Source of the DNA: Rebecca billardiae RCC1528
Lineage: Eukaryota; Haptophyta
DNA: 64,000 bases
Reading direction: 5' to 3'
Assembly (NCBI GenBank): GCA_965240325.2
Contig: OZ251237.1
Location: 1,240,001-1,304,000, forward strand
Shown here: piece by piece, positions 40,940 to 51,878 of the stretch
How the letters are laid out: every line of letters begins with the position of its first letter
Position numbering within the stretch: position 1 is the first letter of the stretch
Made by a program: the position numbers and the translations under genes
The notes under the pieces: model-generated
The model's database searches: none
Told to the model about the DNA's origin: nothing
What the model saw: only the letters and a program-made list of their open reading frames with translations

Positions 40940-43900
40940 ATGTCCCGCCGAACAACCTCATGCGCCCTCGGCGCTGTGGCGCTCCTCCTGATGGCGGTCT
41001 GCTGCGCGCCGGCGGGAGCGGAGTCCCACGACGACGCCGTCTACGTGCGCTTCGACGATATGGCCGACGACGCGACGGCACCGGCGCGCGATGGATCGGA
41101 ATCCAGACTCGAGCGAGCGGTCGAGTTCTGGAAGGAGCACGAGCAGGGCGAGACGAACGTCTTCGTCTTCTCGGAGGGCGTGCAATGGGCCCAGTACAAA
41201 TCGACGGCCGGGGAGTGCAGGGGGGACTACTTCTTCCCGCTGTTCAACTCGGAGACGCTGCTGCACCCCGGGATCCGCGCCGTGCTGTACGTTCTCGCGC
41301 TCATCTACTCCTTCATCGGCGTGAGCATCATCGCCGACATCTTCATGAGCTCCATTGAGGTGATCACCTCGACGCAGCGCACCGTCATCATTGACGGAGA
41401 GAACATCACCGTGCGCGCGCGGCGCGGCGCGCGCGGCGCGGCGCGCGCGGCGCGGCGCGCGGGCGCGGGCGAGGCGCGGGCCGAGCGAGCGTGGGCGCAC
41501 GGGGCGTGAGGTGGTTGGGGTGCGTTCACGTGGGGGTGCCGACGCGGGGGCGGCCGAGGATCGGCCGCGCGCGCCTGCCCGCCAGGCGGGGCGGGTGTGC
41601 GGGCGTGCTTCTGGGCCAGCCGGGTCTGCCGCGGCTGGGCACACGAGGCGCGTGATGGAGAGCGCGGCGTGTGGGCGGCGTGTGGACGGTTGAGCGGTCT
41701 GCCGGGCGAAGAGTCCGGCGGACCACGCTCGGCTGCCGTCTCGCTGCCCACGTCACGCCCCCCCATCCGACGCCCCTCTCGCTCACTCGAACGCGCCGCC
41801 CCCTCGGCGGTCTGCCGCGCGCTCCCTGCCCCGCGGCTGCGCGCGACTGTCTGCCGCCGCCCGCCGCGCGCAGGTTCACGTGTGGAACGACACGGTGGCG
41901 AACCTGACGCTCATGGCGCTCGGATCGTCGGCGCCGGAGATCCTGCTCGCTGTGGTCGAGGCCACCTGGCAGCTGGGTACGGCGCGCACAGCCCGCCGCA
42001 GCGCGCGCGCGCGTGCGTGTGCGGGGCTCGGCGTGTGCGGCCGGAGGGTTCGCTGCGCCGCCGCTGGGTGGGGCGCCACTGCGCTGGCGCTGGCCGCCGC
42101 GTCCCGGTGGCGATTGCCTGCACGGCGGCCACGGGAGCGTGAGCCTACGCCGCGTGCACGCCTGCAAGCCGCGGTGCCCGCATGGCAGGGCGCGCGGCAC
42201 GCGAGGTCGGCCGGTGCCCTGGCGCGCTGAGCACTGGCTGTTGCGCTCTGCGCGTGGCGCTATGTGTCTGGGCTTCGCGAGCGCAGAGCCGGGCGCGCAC
42301 GCCGTGCTGACGCGGCGGTGCGGCGCGGCCGAGCTCTGCTGCGCGGGGCGGCGGTGCTGACCGCCGTGCGCGCGCGCGCCCTCCCGCCCGCCGCGGCGCG
42401 CGCAGGCTCGGAGCCCGTGCGCGGGAAGGGCCTCGGCCCGGGCACCATTGTGGGCTCGGCCGCCTTCAACCTGCTCTTCATCATCGGCGTGTGCATCACC
42501 GTCATCCCGGACGGCGAGGTGCGGCGGATCGAGCAGCTGCCCGTCTTCCTGGTGACCGCGTTCTTCTCGGTGTTCGCGTACGTCTGGATGCTCATCACGC
42601 TCGTCTGGTGGACCCCTGAGGTGCGGCGCGCGCCACGCGCCCGCCCGCGCCCGCGCCGCGTGCCACCGCGGCTGCGCCGCGGCCAGTGCCCCGTGTGGCG
42701 CGCGCGCGCGCCGCGGCGGCGCGGGCGCGAGGCGCAGCCTCCCCGGCGAAGGCTCGGCTGCTCACACCCCGGCGCGTCGCCGCGCGCGCGCAGGAGGTCA
42801 CCCTCGCCGAGGCGCTCCTCACCTTCGCCTTCTTCCCCGTGCTGGTCGGGCTTGCGTTCGTGGCGGACGTGAAGAGCCGTGCGGACAACGCTGCCGACGA
42901 CAACAAGGTCGTCCCCGAGGAGCGGATCGTGAAGATGGACTACCGCGCGGAGGGGGTCGCTGCCGCGGAGGACGGGGGCAGCGGCACGCAGCGCTCGCTC
43001 CGCGGCTCCGCCAACAACTCGGACGCCAAGTCGGACCAGGCGCGCACGGCGCGGCCGTCGGCGACGTACACCGTCAACAAGCGGGACCTCGCTGTCATGC
43101 TGGCGGAGGAGCGCGAGCGCAGACGCGAGGCCAACGCGGGCGGGCGGAAGAGCTCGTCGCCGCACCAGCAGGAGCGGTACTCGAACGCTTTCAAGGCGTA
43201 CGGCCGCGCGACCAACAAGGGCGGCAAGGACCGCGTGCCCTACTCGCGCTACCGCATCCAGGGCATCCGCGACATGACGCACGGCAAGAAGGTGCTGGTC
43301 ACAGACGAGGACGTGGAGCGGATCGCGCGCGCGCAGTTCGAGCAGCTGCAGATGGCCTCGACGGCGGAGGGCGCGGGGAACAACGAGACGATCACGGACG
43401 ACGACGAGGAGGAGCTCCCGCGCGTCTCCTTCTCCTCGCGCTCGTACACCTGCCCCGAGTCCGCCGGCGAGATTGAGATCACGGTGATCCGAGATGGCAA
43501 TCTGGACACGACGACGCGCGTCAAGTTCGAGACGTCCGCCGGCACCGCGTCGCCCGGGCAGGACTACGTGCACACGCACGGCACGCTGACGTTCGCGCCG
43601 GGCGACGTGGAGCAGAAGTTCAAGGTGACCGTCATCGACGACGACACGTGGGAGCCCGACGAGCTCTTCTTCGTCCACCTCCGGCCGGCGGGCGCGATCG
43701 CGCGCTCTGCGTCTCTCGTGCCGAACGCGGTCGAGGGCGGCGTCGAGGACAAGGGCGCGCGCAGCGTGAACGACTCGTTCCGCGCGGGGTGCGCGCGCCG
43801 CGCGCCGCGCACCGCGCGTGCTGCGCCGCGGCGCCACCCTCCGCGCGTGCGCGCCGCCCTGCGCGCCTCGTGACTCACCGCGCCGCTCGCCGCGCGCCGC

Positions 43901-45960
43901 TTTCGCTTTGGCCGCGCGCCGCGGCGCGCAGCTCTGAGCAAGCGCCGCACTCGGGCGCGAGCGCGAGCACCATCAACCTGAACAGCCTGCCGGGCGTGAC
44001 GCACGTGACGCACGACAACGCGCCCGCGACGCAGGGCGCCGAACGGCGCGGCAAGCGCCCCAGCGACGAGCCCCACCACCGCGCCACCGCGGGCGGCGGC
44101 GGCGGCAGCGCGAGCGGTGCCAACCCTGGCTCCCGGCGTGGCTCCCAGACGCCGCTGCCGCACACGCAGTCAATGAAGATGGACAAGGTCTTCATCTCGC
44201 CGTACGACACGGCGGTGGTCACGATCATCGACGACGACAAGCCGGGCACCTTCGACTTCGCCCGCGCGCACTACGTCGTGCAGGAGTCCGCGGACAAGGT
44301 CGTGCTGACCGTCGTGCGCACCGAGGGATCGGACGGTGACGTGATGGTCGGCTACCACACGCGCGAGGAGCCCGACTCGTCGTTCGCGCGGCCGGAGGGC
44401 TCGAACCTCTCCAAGGTGGCGTCGGACTACTACCGGCAGGTGAGGAAAGGCGACGGCTTCGTCAACTTCCGCGGCGGCGAGACCGAGGCGATGATCACCA
44501 TCCCGCTCAGCCACCCGACCGGCGCCGACCTGCTCGACAAGGGGCCGGTCTCCTTTGCCGTCGCGCTCTTCATCCCCGACCGGATCGACGGCTCGCCGCA
44601 GGGCGCGTTCCTCGGCGAGAACCGCGGCACGACGATCGTCACGATCACGAGCGACGAGCAGGTGCAGCAGCTCGTCTCGCAGGTTGCGACGGCGATGCAG
44701 TCGCAGGTGCGCGCGCGCGCGGCGCGCGCGCGAGGCCGCGGCCGTGGCGCCGCAGCGCCGGCCGCCCGCCGCGCCCGCTCGCTCGCGCGCCGCGCGCGCT
44801 CAGCCGCGCCGCGCGCCGCGCCACCCCCCGCCGCTCGGCAGCTCGCCGCGTTCACCGTCGAGTCCGACTCGTGGATGGAGCAGTTCAAGGAGGCCGTCCA
44901 GTTCGAGTACGAGCCGGAAGAGGGCTCGTTCGCGTTTGCGGCCGTCTTTTACGTGATCACGTTTGGCTGGAAGGTTGTCTTCTCGCTCGTGCCGCCCACC
45001 TCGCTCTACATGGGGTACCCGACGTTCATCTGCTCGCTGATCATGATCGGCGTGACCACCGGTGCGCGCCGCCGCCGCCGCCGCGCCCGCCGCGCCCGCC
45101 GCGCCCAGCGCCCGCTGCCGCGCCCGCCGCGCCCGCGCTCTCTCAGCCTCGGCCTCTCGCGCGCTCGCGCGCCGCGCGCCGCCGCCGCGTCGACGACAGC
45201 CGCCATCGGTGACATTGCGACCATGCTCGGCTGCGTGCTCGGCATCCCGGACGCGATCTCGGCCATCTCGATCGTCGCCCTCGGCACCTCGCTGCCGGAC
45301 TTCTTCGCGAGCAAGGTGGCCGCGGTCAACGACGAGCACGCCGACGCGTCCATCGGCAACGTGCGCGCCGCGCGACGCGCGCCGCGCAGACGCGCGCCCC
45401 GCGCGCTGCAGCGCGCGCGCCGCGCAGGCTGTGGCGCACGCCGCGCCGTTGCTCACGCACGCACCGCGCGCCGCGCGGGTGCACGCATGTCGCAGGTGAC
45501 CGGCTCGAACTCTGTCAACGTCTTCCTCGGGCTGGGCTTCCCATGGGTGCTCTCCGCCATCTATCACGCCGGTGCGCGCCGCGCGTGCATCCTCGCGCCA
45601 GCGCGTGCGCGTGCGCCTCACAGCCGCACACGCGGCCGACCTCGCGCGCGTGTTGGAGATGCACTCTCACATCTGGCGCGCTCGGCGGCCCCGCATGCGC
45701 TCCTCATCGGCGCAGCGCAAGGCACAACGTACGTGGTCTACCCGGGCACCCTCTCGTTCTCGGTCGGCATCTTCTCCGGCTGCGCACTGATCGCCCTCTC
45801 GGTGATCATGCTGCGCCGAAAGATTGCCGGCGGCGAGCTCGGCGGTCCGAAACGGCTCAAGAATTTCACGGGCGCGCTCTTCATCGGCCTGTGGTTCGTC
45901 TACATCATGCTGTCGGTCGCGCAAGCTGTCGGGGCATTCCCGGGCATTCCCCCGGTGTAG
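40940..45960 (+). CDS. Na+/Ca2+ exchanger (NCX type), nine exons
   Basis: Exons 40940-41410, 41874-41976, 42406-42620, 42792-43798, 43932-44706, 44842-45061, 45200-45360, 45496-45571 and 45716-45960 join in frame to 1090 residues. A signal peptide and extracellular loop precede the first TM block ([20 protein letters not shown]). Alpha-1 has [14 protein letters not shown] and [12 protein letters not shown]; alpha-2 has [13 protein letters not shown] and [17 protein letters not shown]. The large cytoplasmic loop holds two Calx-beta domains with acidic Ca2+ sites ([27 protein letters not shown]). It exchanges Na+ for Ca2+ at the plasma membrane and is probably regulated by Ca2+ through the Calx-beta pair. 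Most introns are GTGCGC...GCGCAG, some only ~100 nt. Confidence 0.93.
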
Positions 45961-46852
45961 CTCGAGTGGCCCGCCACCCGGCGGCAGCGGCGACGGCGGT
46001 GCGCCATGCCCGCTGCGGGCGGCACCTGCTTCCCGCCGCCGTCGAGTACTTCCACCATCCCCGGGCCTGACGGCGCAGCGTTCTAGGTGTAGATGAACCA
46101 CAGGCCGAAGAAGAGCACGGCCGTGGCAACGTTGGCGAGTGAGAACCATTTGAACGACCGCGCACTTCTACCAGCGCGGACCAACATCAGAAGATCGATT
46201 CCGCCGTGATCTGATTCTGACGCCGCGTCGGACGTGACAGCGACGACGCAGCGCGCGGATGCGAGTCAGTCACAGGCAATGATCTGCGGCGCCCGATGAT
46301 ACCCTGATATTTAATCAATACGGGCGACGCGTGCTGGTGATCGTCATCGAGTAGTCGGTTATTTAGCTGGCCGGTCACCGGACGCGGACCACACGGCGGT
46401 CGGCACGGGACTCCCAGTCCGTCCGTCCCGGCCGGTGCCCGGTGAGACAGTGAGTATGACTATGAGTATGAATATTGAATGACTAATCAAAATCATCATC
46501 GGAGTGACTCAGTGTATGTACTATGTATGTAAGTAGTCAGTTATATATATATATATATATATATCTACTTTTATATTCATAAATAATTATTCAGCGGTAG
46601 TTAAAATTATTCGCAATATATCGGAATATCCGCGCGTATTATAATTATTCAGCGGACCGCGATGTGACTACCAGAACTACGCGTGTCTTAATTACGACGC
46701 GATGCCGATGGCGAATCGAGGCATGTGAGCTGGATCGTAGTTAGCAGTCATAAAGATTGACGATTGTAATTGAAAGAACTAAGTGCGGCCGCGGAGCGAC
46801 TGGCGCCGGTGCCCGCCATCAGGGCCAGCAGCACGGTGTCGCCGTCCGGTAC
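45961..46852. other. Intergenic region, AT-rich
   Basis: No gene seen. A TA microsatellite lies at 46542-46564 and the flank (46560-46660) is rich in AT with ATTATTCAGCGG repeated near 46586 and 46641. The region separates two convergent genes. Confidence 0.5.
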
Positions 46853-48331
46853 CTACTTCTTCTTCTTGCCCTTGCCGCCCTTGCCGCCCTTGCCGCCCTT
46901 CTTTCCCTTCTTCCCCTTCTTACCCGCGTTCTTGGCGGCCTGGCGCACCTGGAACCCGCGCCACGCTGCCTGGATCATGGTGGCAGCGTGCGTGTTGCGA
47001 GCCTCCTGCTGCGCGCGCACGCGCTCCGCCTCCGTCTGCAGCCGCGCCTCCTCCTCTTTGCGCTTCTTCTCCTCCATGTCCTTGTCGTACCGCTCCTTGA
47101 ACGCGTTCAGCTTCAGCAGGTCGTCCGCTCGCTGCGCGCTGAGCGTTTCCAGCTCGCGCTCGCGCTCGTTCAAGTGGTCGTCGTGCCGCTGCATCCACAT
47201 CTCGATGTCCTCCGCGAGCGAGTTTGCTTTTTGGCGCAGGAAGGCCTCCGACTCCTTATTCACACGCGTCTCGATCTCGAGCTGCTTGGTCAGCTTGAAG
47301 ATCTCGTCGGCGATCTCGCGCTCGCGCTGCGTGTACACGCGCGTCATCGACTCGCCGCGTGCCCGCGCCTCCTTTTTCAAGTACTGTGGGCGTTGCCAAA
47401 AGCGCGGCGCGCAACGGCGCACCGTCCGCAGCAGCGCGTCAGTCAAGTGGCCGCACGTCGCGCGGGCGCGCGCGGTGCGCCGCGCAGCGGCGCACCTGCG
47501 TCTCGATCGACGTCTTCGTGCGCAGATCTGCGAGCTCCTCCTTGAGCTTGGTGATGATCTCCGTTCTGCGCGTGCGCGCGCCGAGCACGAGTCAGCGCTC
47601 GCGAGGGGAGGGCCCGCCACGTGCAGCCAGGCGGGCACAGCGGCCGCCGCCTCGGCCAGCCGCGGGGGCTCGCGGACTGACGACGTGGGACGGCGTCGCG
47701 GCTCGCACCTCTCGTCAATGTCCGCCTCGTGCTGCGCGCGCTCCGCGGCGAGCTGCTCCTGCAGGTTCTTGACGGACGCGCTCACCTTCTTCTCGTTCGA
47801 AATCACCTCGAGCAGCATGTCTGTCCTCATCTTCTCCTCCTCGACGGTGGTGGTGAGCGTGGAGAAGGACGACTCGCGCAGCTCGCGCAGCGTCTTCGAG
47901 AGCAGGTTCTGCAGGTTTGAGCGCTCCGTCTGAATCTTCGAGAGATTCTCGGCGATGTTCGGGTTGCCCTTGAGGTTACGTGTCAGCTCCTTGGTCGACT
48001 CGCGCAGCGCGCGCGCGACCTCTTTGATCTGCTCCTGGTTGTCGTGGAACTTGGCTTTGTTTGACTGCGCCTTGAGCGCGTTCCGCTGCGCCACCAGCTG
48101 CTCGTACTGCGTCTCGAGCGAGCGCTGCTCCTGGATGATCCGCGTGATCTCGTCGCCGACGATCTGCGACAGCTCGTCGCGGTGCGCCATCACGTCGGGC
48201 GTGATTGACGCGAGGAAGGAGAGCTTCTCGAGCGCCTCCTCGATGATCGAGGAGATGCGAGCCGCATCAATCGTCGTGAGCTGCGAGGCGCCTAGCCGCG
48301 CGTCGACCACGCCGCCGCCGGAGCGCATCAT
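46853..48331 (-). CDS. DRC9/IQCG-like dynein regulatory complex protein, three exons
   Basis: Exons 48331-47709, 47565-47496 and 47383-46853 give 407 residues in frame (introns 143 and 112 nt). It is a nearly continuous coiled coil with an IQ motif near the C-terminus (MIQAAWRGFQVRQ) and a Lys/Gly tail. Family-like motifs include NPNIAENLSKIQTERSNLQ, MRTDMLLEVISNEKK and FLRQKANSLAEDIEMWMQRH. These, the length and the terminal IQ site resemble IQCG/DRC9, a nexin-dynein regulatory complex subunit of motile cilia that binds calmodulin; DRC10 is the main alternative. This supports a flagellate life stage. Confidence 0.7.
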   Translation of the reverse strand: MMRSGGGVVDARLGASQLTTIDAARISSIIEEALEKLSFLASITPDVMAHRDELSQIVGDEITRIIQEQRSLETQYEQLVAQRNALKAQSNKAKFHDNQEQIKEVARALRESTKELTRNLKGNPNIAENLSKIQTERSNLQNLLSKTLRELRESSFSTLTTTVEEEKMRTDMLLEVISNEKKVSASVKNLQEQLAAERAQHEADIDERCEPRRRPTSSVREPPRLAEAAAAVPAWLHVAGPPLASADSCSARARAERRSSPSSRRSSQICARRRRSRRRCAAARRTARARATCGHLTDALLRTVRRCAPRFWQRPQYLKKEARARGESMTRVYTQREREIADEIFKLTKQLEIETRVNKESEAFLRQKANSLAEDIEMWMQRHDDHLNERERELETLSAQRADDLLKLNAFKERYDKDMEEKKRKEEEARLQTEAERVRAQQEARNTHAATMIQAAWRGFQVRQAAKNAGKKGKKGKKGGKGGKGGKGKKKK

Positions 48332-48557
48332 GCTCACCGGAGCGCACGGGCCGCCGCCACCCTGCAACTCGTCCAGTGAAACCGCCCGGGCCGGGCTTCC
48401 GGCTTTCCTGCCAAAGCCAACCGCCGGATTTTTTGGACGACGGTCCGGTGCCGGCCCGGTGCGGCCCGACTCCTGGTGCTGGCAGGCTGGCACACCACGC
48501 CGGACTCGCTGTGGATCAATTATGATCACTGTTACAGGATCCTAAAGTCCATGGCAG

Positions 48558-49445
48558 TCAGCTGCCCACGAGGATGCCGTCACCGAGGCCCTCGGCGTTG
48601 GTGTACACGCCCGTCACGTCCTCGAGCTGCGCGAGCGCGCTCACAAACGCCGCGGTCGCGTCGAGCGTCCCGTCGTCCTCCACCTCGAGCCGTGCGGTCG
48701 GTTCGAAACCCGTGCGCACGTGCAAGCCGTCGGCCACGTCGTCGAGGCCCGCGTCGCGGACGATCGTGACGAGCTGGGGCACGAGCCGGTTCGCGCGCTG
48801 CTCCGCGTCCTCCCCTCGGCAGAGCACGCGCACGGCGCCCTCCGACTCGCCGCCCGGCTCCAGCAGGTCATCGCACGGCAGCTCGATCGCAGCCGCCTCC
48901 ACGGCCTCGCGCACGCTCGCCGGGGCCGACGCGAGGGCCACGTCGATGCAGCTCAGGCGTTCGAACGCCCAGAGCGACGACGCGAGCGTGCCCACGCTCT
49001 GCTTGTTGATGACGCGGCGGACCGACTGCAGCAGCGCCGTCCGATTCGTCGTGACTCCTCGCACGACCAGCAGCACGCCGCCGGCCGCCGAGCATTCGAC
49101 GAGCACCTCCTCCTCAGCGATGTCCTCCGCCGAGCCAGACGCGAGGGCCTTCTCGATCACTTGGCGTGGCGTGCCGTCACGCTTTGCGGCGTCCACCGCG
49201 CGCGTGATCCGTGCGTCGTCGCCGACTCGAATGGCCGAACGGATGTGGGCCGCGTGCCGTGCGATGAGCGCGCGCTTCCGCGCCTCGTTCGCCGCGCGCT
49301 TCTTCACCTCAGGCGCAGCGTGCGAGCGCGCAGAGCGCCAACCCGCGGCAGGTGGCGCTGACCACTTGACAAGAGCGGATGATGGCCCACGCACTCCCCT
49401 TGTGAACGCTCCCAGCAAGGATGCGCCTCTCGCCGCAGACGCCAT
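48558..49445 (-). CDS. YebC/TACO1-like protein, probably mitochondrial
   Basis: The product (295 residues) begins with a basic, Ser/Ala-rich leader suited to an organelle transit peptide. The conserved part shows the YebC/TACO1 layout: a Lys/Arg helix (KKRAANEARKRALIARH), RITRAVDAAKRDGTP with VIEKALASGS, the central EEVLVECSAAGGVLLVV then TTNRTALLQSVRRVINKQ, and SSLWAFERL. Bacterial members regulate transcription or relieve ribosome stalling; TACO1 promotes translation of mitochondrial COX1. The role here is inferred from the family. The N-terminal WSKWANIKH-type motif is degenerate. The frame is open to 49496. Confidence 0.8.
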   Translation of the reverse strand: MASAARGASLLGAFTRGVRGPSSALVKWSAPPAAGWRSARSHAAPEVKKRAANEARKRALIARHAAHIRSAIRVGDDARITRAVDAAKRDGTPRQVIEKALASGSAEDIAEEEVLVECSAAGGVLLVVRGVTTNRTALLQSVRRVINKQSVGTLASSLWAFERLSCIDVALASAPASVREAVEAAAIELPCDDLLEPGGESEGAVRVLCRGEDAEQRANRLVPQLVTIVRDAGLDDVADGLHVRTGFEPTARLEVEDDGTLDATAAFVSALAQLEDVTGVYTNAEGLGDGILVGS

Positions 49446-49552
49446 CGTGCCGGTACATCTGGCGATCGAGAGCTCAGTCAAAATCCCAATTGGCAATTAT
49501 TGGCTGTGTGCAGTGTGAGCAAGGGGTCTTACGTGTACATGGCGACGCTCGC

Positions 49553-50338
49553 ATGGACGACCTCGACGTGACTGCGCTGCTGCCCGAGGGGCTGTCGGAT
49601 CGTTGGGTGCGCCTCTACGTCCGCCTTTGGCGTGACGCAGCAAGGCTCACCGCCGCCGACGGCCTCCCGCGCGCGGTGCACATCTCCCTCCTGCCAGATG
49701 GGAGTGTCCGTCTGACGGTGTCTGTGCGTCCGCCTGATGCACAAGGGCCTGATGCTTCTCCACAGGGAACCCCCGCTGGTGGCAGCCAGCGGCGCGAGGG
49801 AGGTGGTGGCGCGCCTTCTAAAGCTCCCCTGCATCCCGCCCCGCGCCGAGCGCGCAAGTCGGCTCCGCCGGCGCGCGCGCTCGCCGCGCAGGGCTCGGGT
49901 ACTGGAGTGCAGGCTGCAAACGGCGAGCAGCAGCACTCTCAGAAGCGGAAGAAGAAGCCTCGGCGCGGGAAGCGCGGGCCTCGGCGTGACGCGCAAGGCA
50001 GGCGGATTCGATCTCCATCGAGCCGCCGCACCTCGTCGCGGCGCGCCGTCGAGAAACGCCAGGAGCGCAAGGCGGCGCGGCTGGCGGCCTCTCTGCCCGC
50101 AGCACCCGCGCCTGCTCCAGCTGCTGTCCCCCACGCGGACCGAGACTCGTCCATGGACGACGACTCGGACGACGAGGATGCGCAGCAGTCGGGGGCAAAG
50201 CGTACCCTGCACGCCGCAGCAGCGCCAGCCGCCGCCAGCAAGCCAGCTGAGCAGAGCGGCAAGCGCGCACGCGGCCGCGCAGGGCACACGGGGACGACTA
50301 CATCACCGCCGGATCACCCGCCAGGGCCCAGCGGCTGA
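49553..50338 (+). CDS. Basic low-complexity protein, unknown
   Basis: A 261-residue protein with a short folded-looking N-terminus (MDDLDVTALLPEG, WVRLYVRLWRDAARL, VHISLLPDGSVRLTVSV), then a disordered basic stretch with a bipartite nuclear-signal-like run (KRKKKPRRGKRGPRR), an acidic patch (DDDSDDEDAQ) and a Lys/Arg-Gly tail. Charge pattern suggests a nuclear or nucleolar protein, but no family is recognised. Its 3' end and downstream flank exist as an inverted copy at 39989-40346, so it may be part of a mobile element or a multicopy family. Confidence 0.5.
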   Translation: MDDLDVTALLPEGLSDRWVRLYVRLWRDAARLTAADGLPRAVHISLLPDGSVRLTVSVRPPDAQGPDASPQGTPAGGSQRREGGGGAPSKAPLHPAPRRARKSAPPARALAAQGSGTGVQAANGEQQHSQKRKKKPRRGKRGPRRDAQGRRIRSPSSRRTSSRRAVEKRQERKAARLAASLPAAPAPAPAAVPHADRDSSMDDDSDDEDAQQSGAKRTLHAAAAPAAASKPAEQSGKRARGRAGHTGTTTSPPDHPPGPSG

Positions 50339-51126
50339 GACGGCCGTCTGACATCCGGACCTGCACCCTCGCCCTCGCTCGGGGCACAGCAGGTCCATGC
50401 GAGCCGCGCAGCGCAGGTGGATCGCGCTCCAGCAGCTCAAGGCCGCGCTCAAGCCATTCGATCGCGGTTCAGGCTATGCTCTGCCACCAGCGCCGACTTC
50501 GTGTCGACGATCGGGCACTGCCGACGACGAATCAGGAGACCTGCGCCGTCCTACCTGTGTCGTTAAATCATAGAATGAGTGCGAGCTCGGTCCCATGTTC
50601 TGTACGCCGCGGTTCTGAAGTCCGGTGATTTCGCAGGCTTCAGCGGTGATTTTCTAGCCGAAACGCCTATTCTGAACGATCTCCGGACAAAAAGCCACTG
50701 TGACCAGGCTTCCAAAACACCGGACTCTGGAACCGCGGCGTACAGAACATGGGTCCACTTGCCTTCCTCCCCAGTGGGTTTTTAAAGACTCCTTGGTGTG
50801 AGGCGGTGTAGTCTGCACAGCCTCTCAACAGCCGGTGCTCTGCCACCAAGTAAGCTAGGTACCAACCGTCGTGGCGTAACGGACTGGCGTAGTCCAGTGA
50901 CGCCGACTTGTTGACGATCAGTACAGAAAGCAGTGTGCTGAAGCCTATCATAAGGAGCCATGCAGTGTGCTGTAAAGTACAAGTGTAGGTGGCGAGTCGC
51001 AGGCTTCGAGTCGGCGCATAACTACTCGGCGCACGGCACGAGTACGTACGGCAGCAGCACGAGTACGGCAGAGAGTCGGCCGTGCGAGACTAGGAGGAGG
51101 GGGGGATGCGCGAGCTCGGCGCAGGC
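50339..51126. other. Intergenic region with dispersed-repeat end and inverted repeat
   Basis: 50350-50575 belongs to the dispersed repeat also found at 39989-40346. 50592-50625 and 50720-50754 are inverted copies (CCCATGTTCTGTACGCC) of ~34 bp flanking ~95 bp, a MITE-like structure. No gene seen. Confidence 0.55.
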
Positions 51127-51813
51127 CTAGGCGCTCAGCAGCTCTTCCGCGCGGCGCGCCATCGATGCCTTGAGCGCGCCTGACACCGCCCGGTCGCCCA
51201 GGTACATCGCCAGTAGGCCAGAGGCAAGCGGCTCATCAGAGATTGTGCAGAAGGTGGTGGTCTTGCTCTTCACCTTGACCACGCCCTTCTTGGGCCAGTT
51301 GAGCATGAGCTGGTCGCCCTTCTTGAGATCGCCGTTCTTCGTGATGCACGCGCCCAGCTCGTCCTTCACGGACTGCTTCGCGCCGGGCACGGCCATCAGT
51401 GCCTCGGCAACCTTCGAGACGCCCACGTCCCGCGCAAAGGCTAGGATCACGGCCTTGGATCCTTTGTGGTTCTCGATGGCCTTGAAAAAGGCGGCATTTT
51501 TCGTGAGCTGGCTCGCCGTCTTGCCCTCGAAGGCCTTGAGGGACTTTCGCACGTCCGCAGGCAAGTAGAAGCCAGCTGAGTACACATTCACAACCACCTT
51601 TGTCCTCACGCCGATGCCTAGCAGCTCGAGCGAGGTTCCCGAGATCGTGATCTCGTTGGACAGCTCGATGCCTGTCGCCGGATCAGTCGACATGAGGCCG
51701 CGCTCGCCCGTCTGCCCTTCCGCCTTCTTCATCTGATCGACGTACAGCCCGTAGTACGACAGCCCCATCAGGACCGCCCCCATGATCGCATTGCTATAGT
51801 TGCGCGTCGCCAT
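51127..51813 (-). CDS. Chalcone isomerase-like (CHI-fold) protein
   Basis: A 228-residue protein with an N-terminal hydrophobic segment (IMGAVLMGLSYYGLYV) followed by a CHI-like domain: ELLGIGVRTKVVVNVYSAGFYL, a helical middle, and KKGDQLMLNWPKKGVV near the end of the fold. In plants and fungi such proteins (FAP and Aim-like members) bind fatty acids rather than isomerise chalcones, and the residues needed for chalcone isomerase activity cannot be identified here. A membrane-linked lipid-binding role is inferred. The start was set at the Met before the hydrophobic segment; 51855 is an alternative. The start lies 65 bp from that of the divergent neighbour. Confidence 0.78.
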   Translation of the reverse strand: MATRNYSNAIMGAVLMGLSYYGLYVDQMKKAEGQTGERGLMSTDPATGIELSNEITISGTSLELLGIGVRTKVVVNVYSAGFYLPADVRKSLKAFEGKTASQLTKNAAFFKAIENHKGSKAVILAFARDVGVSKVAEALMAVPGAKQSVKDELGACITKNGDLKKGDQLMLNWPKKGVVKVKSKTTTFCTISDEPLASGLLAMYLGDRAVSGALKASMARRAEELLSA

Positions 51814-51878
51814 CGTCGTTCTCGTCGGCCCCCGCGCCCGCCCGCGCGAATACAATTGGCTGGCCGGACCGGTCAGAT
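51814..51878. promoter_or_regulatory. Very short shared promoter region
   Basis: Only 65 bp separate two divergent start codons, so the core promoters overlap or lie within 5' untranslated sequence. No TATA box is seen; TACAATTGG near 51852 is the only AT-rich word. Confidence 0.35.

Noticed and set aside
42260-43837. 525-residue minus-strand frame
   Set aside because: It is antisense to the exchanger exons and introns and has no family features.
50800-50880. Possible tRNA on the minus strand (A-box-like TAGCTTACTTGG)
   Set aside because: No matching anticodon stem, T-arm or B-box follows, so a tRNA fold cannot be supported.
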